Shown: positions 58,968-64,000 of the stretch, in pieces
Layout: each line of letters starts with the position of its first letter
Position numbering within the stretch: position 1 is the first letter of the stretch
Assembly (NCBI GenBank): GCA_958349535.1
Contig: CATWDJ010000003.1
Coordinates: forward strand, 1-64,000
Origin: Maccoyibacter sp900556645
GTDB taxonomy: Bacteria; Bacillota; Clostridia; Lachnospirales; Lachnospiraceae
Direction: 5' to 3'
Length of the DNA stretch: 64,000 nucleotides
Position numbers and translations under genes: made by a program
Notes under the pieces: model-generated
Database searches by the model: none
What the model was told of the DNA's origin: nothing
Seen by the model: the letters and a program-made list of their open reading frames with translations, nothing else

Positions 58968-60023
58968 ATGGAACAGGGAAAATATGTTGCATATGTAGGT
59001 ACTTATACCCATGAACACAGCGTGGGAATTCATATCTATGATTTGGATGTGGAAACAGGTACCATGACAGAAAAAAAAGTAGTACCTATCAACAATCCTT
59101 CCGATTTAATTGTTTCCAACAGTGGAAAATTCCTTTATTCTATTGCAGATGAGGGAGTGGAAGCCTTTGCCATACAGCCGGACGGAGATTTAGAGCCAAT
59201 CAATGAGAAATGGATTGGAGGCATGAGAGGCTGTTATGTGGAATTGGATGACAAGGATCAATATCTTTTTGTAGGAGGATATCACGATGGCAGAGTCAGT
59301 ATGATGAAGCTGGCGGAGGACGGAAGCATTGTGGATATTGCAGACGGTATTTTCCACAAAGGTTTGGGAAGAGGTGTGGCAGAGCGAAGCTCCAGACCCC
59401 ATGTAAGCTGTGTAAAGGTCACTCCGGATCAGAAATTTCTCTGTGCCGTGGACAGTGGACTGGACCATATAAAGGTGTATCGCATTGATTATAACCGGGG
59501 AAGAATTAAGTTAGCAGATATTTTGCGTTGTGATTTGGATTCCGGTCCAAGGATGATTCGTTTCAGTACCGATGGCAGGTTTGCCTATGTTCTCTGTGAA
59601 TTGAAGAATGAGATTCAGGTCTATAAATATAGAGTAGAGGATGAACAGCCGGTATTTGAAAAGATTCAGACGGTATCAACGGCAGTTGAGACAGAGGGAA
59701 TCAGTTGTAATGCTTCCGGTATTGAACATTCCGCAGACGGAGAGTATCTCTTCGCCTCCAATGTAGGTATCAATGATGTGGTTATCTACAAGATTGATAA
59801 AGAAACCGGGATGTTGGAACTTAAGATGGAAACCAGAATCAGCGGAGACTATCCGAAGGCATTGGCAGTATTGCCGGACCGGAACCATTTTGTCAGTCTC
59901 AACCATGATTCCAATGAGATTCGTACCTTTAAGATTTTATATGAGAGAAATTGCTGCTTGATGGATAATCCTCCGATTTCCATTGAGACACCGAACTGCA
60001 TCTATATCCATAAATTGAGATAG
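58968..60023 (+). CDS. Lactonase-family seven-bladed beta-propeller protein
   Basis: A 351-residue protein of the lactonase family that includes 6-phosphogluconolactonase of the Pgl type. It shows repeats of propeller blades such as YVGTYTHEHSVGIHIYDLD, LIVSNSGKFLYSI, VTPDQKFLCAVDSGLDHIKV and GIEHSADGEYLFASN. It lacks a signal peptide. The substrate is uncertain. It begins two bases after trhP, so it is in the same operon. No other pentose-phosphate genes are near. Confidence 0.88.
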   Translation: MEQGKYVAYVGTYTHEHSVGIHIYDLDVETGTMTEKKVVPINNPSDLIVSNSGKFLYSIADEGVEAFAIQPDGDLEPINEKWIGGMRGCYVELDDKDQYLFVGGYHDGRVSMMKLAEDGSIVDIADGIFHKGLGRGVAERSSRPHVSCVKVTPDQKFLCAVDSGLDHIKVYRIDYNRGRIKLADILRCDLDSGPRMIRFSTDGRFAYVLCELKNEIQVYKYRVEDEQPVFEKIQTVSTAVETEGISCNASGIEHSADGEYLFASNVGINDVVIYKIDKETGMLELKMETRISGDYPKALAVLPDRNHFVSLNHDSNEIRTFKILYERNCCLMDNPPISIETPNCIYIHKLR

Positions 60024-60037
60024 AAAAGACAACTACA

Positions 60038-60073
60038 AAAAGGGAGTTTCCGAATGACCGGGAACTCCCTTTT
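60038..60073. terminator. Bidirectional terminator after the lactonase gene
   Basis: AAAAGGGAGTT pairs with AACTCCCTTTT, with an A run on one side and T on the other. It lies between the converging lactonase and typA genes. Confidence 0.88.
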
Positions 60074-60084
60074 GTATATCTATA

Positions 60085-61917
60085 TTATTTATTTCTCATA
60101 TTGGCACGTTTCCGCATGGTAGGATCTAAAATCCGTTTGCGGATACGGAGACTTTCCGGCGTAACCTCTAACAATTCGTCGGTATCAATAAAATCCAATG
60201 CCTGCTCCAGACTGAGAATCTTAGGCGGTGTCAATGTCAATGCTTCATCTGCGGAGGAAGAACGGGTATTGGTCAAGTGTTTTTTCTTGCACACATTCAG
60301 TTCGATATCCTCTGCTTTTGCACATTGTCCCACCACCATACCGGAGTAAACCTTTTCGCCCGGTCCGATGAAAAGGGTTCCACGCTCTTGAGCGGAGAAA
60401 AGACCATAGGTAACGGATTCACCGGATTCGAAAGCAATCAGGGAACCCTGTTTGCGGTATTGGATATCTCCTTTATATGGTTCATAGCCGTTGAAAATCG
60501 TATTGATGATACCGTTTCCCTTGGTATCAGTTAAAAATTCTCCACGGTAGCCGATTAATCCACGGGAAGGGATGTTAAATTCCAGACGGGTGTAGCCGCC
60601 GGTAATCGGTGTCATGTTGCGAAGCTCGCCTTTTCTCTGACTTAATTTATCAATGACGGAACCGGTAAATTCATCCGGTACATCAATATAAGCCAATTCC
60701 ATTGGCTCCAGACGTTTTCCGTTTTCGTCTGTATGGTATAAAACTTCGGCTTTGCTGACAGCAAACTCGTAGCCCTCCCGACGCATATTTTCAATCAGAA
60801 CCGATAAATGAAGTTCGCCTCTGCCGGAAACCTTGTAGCTGTCGGCACTGTCGGTTTCCTCTACTCGTAGAGAAACGTCGGTGTTTAACTCACGGAACAG
60901 TCTGTCACGGATATGACGGGAGGTTACAAACTTACCTTCCTGACCTGCTAACGGACTGTCATTTACCACAAAGTTCATGGAGATGGTTGGTTCCGAAATT
61001 TTCTGGAACGGAATTGCCACAGGGTTTTCCGGGGAACAGATGGTATCTCCGATGTGGATATCCGCAATACCGGAAATAGCAACGATGGAACCGATGCCGG
61101 CTTCTGTTACATCCACTTTATTCAGCCCGTCAAACTCATATAATTTGCTGATACGAACCTTCTGCTGTTTGTCCGGTTCGTGGTGGTTCACAACCACAGC
61201 CTCCTGATTGATTTTTAAACAGCCGTTATCCACCTTTCCTACACCGATACGTCCCACATACTCATTGTAGTCAATGGTACTGATTAAAACCTGAGTGTTG
61301 GCATCCGGGTCCCCGGTAGGAGCAGGAATATAGTCGATGATGGTTTCAAATAAAGGAGTCATATCCTTCCGCTCATCAGACAAATCCTTTACGGCATAAC
61401 CATCTCTTGCGGAAGCATAGATAAACGGACATTCCAACTGTTCGTCGGAAGCATCCAAATCCATAAATAACTCTAAAACCTCGTCAATGACATCATCCGG
61501 CCGAGCCTCCGGGCGGTCGATTTTGTTGATACATACCACCACCGGAAGGTCTAAAGCCAAAGCCTTCATCAATACAAATTTTGTCTGAGGCATGGCACCT
61601 TCAAAAGCATCCACCACCAGAACTACGCCGTCTACCATTTTCAGTACACGTTCCACTTCGCCACCGAAGTCTGCATGTCCCGGAGTGTCAATGATATTAA
61701 TTTTGATATCCTTATAAAATACGGCTGTATTTTTAGAGAGAATCGTGATGCCACGTTCTCTTTCTATATCGTTGGAATCCATCACACGTTCCTGTACCTC
61801 CTGATTGGCACGGAATACGCCGCTCTGTTTTAACAGCTCGTCCACCAAAGTGGTTTTGCCGTGGTCAACGTGAGCGATAATGGCAATGTTACGGATGTCC
61901 TCTCTTTGCATTTTCAT
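60085..61917 (-). CDS. typA: Ribosome-associated GTPase TypA/BipA
   Basis: A 610-residue translational GTPase. The G domain has AHVDHGKTTLVDELL, DTPGHADFGGEVERV and NKIDRPEARP; elongation-factor-like domains follow, and the C-terminal domain is specific to BipA (SRGLIGYRGEFLTDT). It supports ribosome assembly and stress adaptation. Two adjacent start codons are possible (61917 and 61911). AAGGAT lies upstream. Confidence 0.97.
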   Translation of the reverse strand: MKMQREDIRNIAIIAHVDHGKTTLVDELLKQSGVFRANQEVQERVMDSNDIERERGITILSKNTAVFYKDIKINIIDTPGHADFGGEVERVLKMVDGVVLVVDAFEGAMPQTKFVLMKALALDLPVVVCINKIDRPEARPDDVIDEVLELFMDLDASDEQLECPFIYASARDGYAVKDLSDERKDMTPLFETIIDYIPAPTGDPDANTQVLISTIDYNEYVGRIGVGKVDNGCLKINQEAVVVNHHEPDKQQKVRISKLYEFDGLNKVDVTEAGIGSIVAISGIADIHIGDTICSPENPVAIPFQKISEPTISMNFVVNDSPLAGQEGKFVTSRHIRDRLFRELNTDVSLRVEETDSADSYKVSGRGELHLSVLIENMRREGYEFAVSKAEVLYHTDENGKRLEPMELAYIDVPDEFTGSVIDKLSQRKGELRNMTPITGGYTRLEFNIPSRGLIGYRGEFLTDTKGNGIINTIFNGYEPYKGDIQYRKQGSLIAFESGESVTYGLFSAQERGTLFIGPGEKVYSGMVVGQCAKAEDIELNVCKKKHLTNTRSSSADEALTLTPPKILSLEQALDFIDTDELLEVTPESLRIRKRILDPTMRKRANMRNK

Positions 61918-61964
61918 ATTAAATATCCTTCTTTCTTTTTCACTACTTTCAGTCTAACCCTTAC

Positions 61965-61992
61965 ATTTTACCATAAAAATATGAAATGACAA
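61965..61992 (-). promoter_or_regulatory. Promoter of typA
   Basis: On the minus strand TTGTCA (61992-61987), 16-base spacer, TAAAAT (61970-61965). Confidence 0.65.
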
Positions 61993-62059
61993 TACCTGTA
62001 TGTTTCTCCAATTTCCAATAATTCCCTATAAAAATCAAAGACATGAGACTTTTGTCAAC

Positions 62060-62087
62060 TTGATTCTGTGAGACATTTGTATATACT
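62060..62087 (+). promoter_or_regulatory. Promoter of the LuxR-type membrane regulator gene
   Basis: TTGATT (62060-62065), 16-base spacer, TATACT (62082-62087). The repeated TATACTATACT gives more than one possible -10. Confidence 0.6.
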
Positions 62088-62128
62088 ATACTGTAGAGAT
62101 AGGATTTGGAGATGGAGCTAATAAACAG

Positions 62129-63544
62129 ATGAGAAAAGAACTTACAGATTACAAGACGATAATGGTTATTCTTGCATTGGCACTTTTTAGCTTTACCTTT
62201 CTTGGAACGGAGTATATGTTCGACAATATGATGGCATATGTAACGGATTCACCGGGAGTGGTAATGGCACAAAGCTATATTTTGGGAATCAGCGTTATAG
62301 GTTTCTTGCTTTTCCCGCTTATACAACGGCACATTCAGAAAACCATGAAATATCTGGTAGCTTTTGTAGGTGTTATCTTAGAAATTATAGGTGTTTTTGT
62401 GATTCAGCAGCACATGTCTTATACAGCTATTCTGATATCCGGATGTATGGTATTCCTTTTATTGGGGATTGTGGGAAGTGCGGTTCACTATATGGCGGCC
62501 TGTGTGTTGAATAAGAGCAGAAATCTGGCAAAAATTGTTGGAATATCCTATACCGTGGGAATTTTGTTTCAGTTTATCAATAATAATTGCATTAAAAATG
62601 GCATGATGGAATCCATTGTGTTGTCGGTATCTATGACCATATTGGTTATTTTGATGGCAGTATTAGAAAAAGATTCCTTTGACAAGACAGAGAACATAGA
62701 AATGGAGAAAGAAAAAAATACATATGTTTTGAAAAATCCTATGGTGGCAGGTATCATGCTGATTATCATTGTGGCACTCATGACTTGTGTATTTGCGGCA
62801 TTGGATAATGCGGTAACCTTAGTGCATGCCACCGGAAGCGTGGATATCGGACAGTGGCCAAGACTGCTTTTGGCACTCAGCGGATTGATGGCAGGGTTTT
62901 TATTTGATATCAGAGAACGGCGGTATATGAATATGATGATGTATTGCGTTACTCTTTTATCGACTGCCTGTGTGGTAATTATTGAATTTGGAGGAGCATT
63001 TCTCTTGGGGCTTACAGTGTTTTATCTGTCTGCCGGATTCTTTGTGGTGTTTTTTACCACAGGATTTATAGATTTATCCTATCATATGAATGTTCCGGAG
63101 CTATGGGCCGGACTGGGACGGGCAGTAAACAATGCCAGTGCGGTCATAACAGGAGCATTGTCGGTGTCTCTTTTGACCACCCAAAATGATATGATGATAA
63201 TAATTATTGCTTTGGCGTTGTTTGCATTGATAAGTGTAATGATTTATATATATACAAATCAGTTTGAGGTACATATTGCGGAGTCGGAAGAAGATATAAA
63301 AACCAAAAACCAGGAGGATGCAGAAAAATTTGCAAATTTTTCTGCGGCATATTCCCTTACCAAGCGAGAGCAGGAGGTTATGGAAATGCTGTTATCCTCA
63401 GATGACAGTGTACAGGAGATAGCAGATGCCCTTTTTATATCAAGGGCAGCATTGTATCGGCATATCGGAAGCCTCAACGAGAAAACAGAAACAAAATCCA
63501 GAATTGGACTGATTCAATTTTATTACGGGTGGAATGAAAAATAG
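62129..63544 (+). CDS. Membrane transporter-like protein with LuxR-type DNA-binding domain
   Basis: A 471-residue protein: about twelve membrane helices over residues 10-390, arranged like a major-facilitator carrier, then a cytoplasmic LuxR helix-turn-helix at about 405-465 (YSLTKREQEVMEMLLSSDDS, EIADALFISRAALYRHIGSL). Such one-component membrane regulators presumably sense a small molecule with the carrier-like part and act on nearby genes. The secreted protein gene 72 bases downstream is the obvious target. The ribosome site is weak (GGAG about 13 bases away). Confidence 0.85.
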   Translation: MRKELTDYKTIMVILALALFSFTFLGTEYMFDNMMAYVTDSPGVVMAQSYILGISVIGFLLFPLIQRHIQKTMKYLVAFVGVILEIIGVFVIQQHMSYTAILISGCMVFLLLGIVGSAVHYMAACVLNKSRNLAKIVGISYTVGILFQFINNNCIKNGMMESIVLSVSMTILVILMAVLEKDSFDKTENIEMEKEKNTYVLKNPMVAGIMLIIIVALMTCVFAALDNAVTLVHATGSVDIGQWPRLLLALSGLMAGFLFDIRERRYMNMMMYCVTLLSTACVVIIEFGGAFLLGLTVFYLSAGFFVVFFTTGFIDLSYHMNVPELWAGLGRAVNNASAVITGALSVSLLTTQNDMMIIIIALALFALISVMIYIYTNQFEVHIAESEEDIKTKNQEDAEKFANFSAAYSLTKREQEVMEMLLSSDDSVQEIADALFISRAALYRHIGSLNEKTETKSRIGLIQFYYGWNEK

Positions 63545-63616
63545 AGACAAATGTAAACTCCAGAAATTTCTGAAAATATGATAAATTTTTTATAAAAAAT
63601 AAAGGAGGACTACAAT

Positions 63617-64000
63617 ATGAAAGAAAGACTGCGTAAGATTTTTATGGGCGTTTTGGTAATGTGCCTGACTCTGACTCTGGTCTATGTGCCAATGCAGGTT
63701 AAGGCAGATGGCGATATTGCTACCGTGGAGTTAAACGGTGCCACCACCATTGAAGGGGGAGTATTTCAAGCTACCGGCGGAAAAGCAGAGATTAGCATTG
63801 CCGGAATTAAGCAAACGGGAACAGAGAAGGAATTTTCAAATATCGGACTAAATGATACCATTGAAATTGTTTTGACTGCCGAGGATGGAAAGAAAGGCGT
63901 TTTGAGAACCGGAGGTGGTAGTGGATTGATATTGCCTGACCCAACTACTTCTGGTCAGATTACTACTTATACATTTACCCTTGCAGGTATCGGTTTAACC
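63617..64000 (+). CDS. Secreted surface protein, partial at window edge
   Basis: The open frame starts at 63617 after AAAGGAGG and runs out of the window after 128 codons. A signal peptide is evident: MKERLRKIFMG, a hydrophobic core (VLVMCLTLTLVYV) and a probable cleavage site after VKA. The mature part is rich in Thr, Gly and small residues (ATVELNGATTIEGG) and looks beta-structured. The family and any cell-wall anchor are beyond the edge. It is likely controlled by the upstream membrane regulator. Confidence 0.8.
   Translation, partial: MKERLRKIFMGVLVMCLTLTLVYVPMQVKADGDIATVELNGATTIEGGVFQATGGKAEISIAGIKQTGTEKEFSNIGLNDTIEIVLTAEDGKKGVLRTGGGSGLILPDPTTSGQITTYTFTLAGIGLT

Noticed and set aside
1..64000. 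tRNA, rRNA, SRP RNA, CRISPR arrays and complete insertion sequences
   Set aside because: I looked in the intergenic stretches, including around ffh and in the variable region, and found no cloverleaf, regular repeat-spacer pattern or transposase gene. A covariance search would be needed to exclude small RNAs.

Overview
The window looks like a chromosomal segment of a motile, anaerobic Gram-positive bacterium of the class Clostridia, most likely family Lachnospiraceae. The grounds are low-to-moderate GC, strong AGGAGG-type ribosome binding sites, class I heat-shock control by HrcA/CIRCE, pyruvate:ferredoxin oxidoreductase, a CBS-domain family II pyrophosphatase, the ylxM-ffh-rpsP-khpA-rimM-trmD and rpmE-DUF1385-prmC-prfA gene orders, a class B sortase, and chemotaxis genes (CheV, a methyl-accepting receptor) with a FliD-like protein. 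The genus cannot be fixed from the sequence alone. No rRNA, tRNA, CRISPR array or intact insertion sequence was seen.

Layout. 1-2.6 kb: a Phd/YefM-ParE/RelE toxin-antitoxin pair (the toxin runs off the window and has an odd GC-rich end), a TM2 protein whose zinc-ribbon tail lies in the -1 frame, and small unknown proteins. 2.7-6.4 kb: a membrane protein, an OmpR-type two-component system and a lipoprotein. 6.5-13 kb: CheV, a large acidic membrane protein translationally coupled to hisH-hisF-ung, then a FliD-like protein and sortase B. 13-22.4 kb: a divergent ABC-F ATPase, a 1185-residue PAS/GGDEF/EAL signalling protein, pyruvate:ferredoxin oxidoreductase and an EAL gene remnant. 22.4-32.6 kb: a coiled-coil membrane protein, inorganic pyrophosphatase, flavin reductase-like protein, DUF4364 and radical SAM proteins on the minus strand, Rho, a secreted nuclease, and the L31/DUF1385/PrmC/RF1 operon.

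32.6-36.4 kb is the most variable part. It holds two toxin-antitoxin modules, a partial duplicate of the prfA 3' end, an NTF2-like protein, an unusual carbamoyltransferase paralogue and a deleted peptidase E gene. It is bounded on the right by a perfect 20-bp inverted repeat just before ylxM.

36.4-60 kb is mostly conserved housekeeping: protein targeting and 30S maturation (ylxM to trmD), the heat-shock cluster hrcA-grpE-dnaK-dnaJ, then prmA-rsmE, cysteine desulfurase-thiI and mtaB. A J-domain coiled-coil protein and a chemoreceptor sit between dnaJ and prmA, and a Crh-like HPr gene lies on the opposite strand before mtaB. A second long run, ireB-ruvX-DUF1292-fur-rnj-ylbF-trmR-trhP-lactonase, combines RNA decay, tRNA wobble modification and metal or peroxide regulation. 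60-64 kb: TypA/BipA on the minus strand, then a 12-helix membrane protein with a LuxR-type DNA-binding end and the start of a secreted surface protein.

The best candidates for new biology are the frame-split TM2/zinc-ribbon gene with a possible slippery site, the prfA-tail duplication around a toxin-antitoxin module, the membrane protein coupled to hisHF, the HPr paralogue without its catalytic histidine, and the J-domain coiled-coil protein in the heat-shock region.
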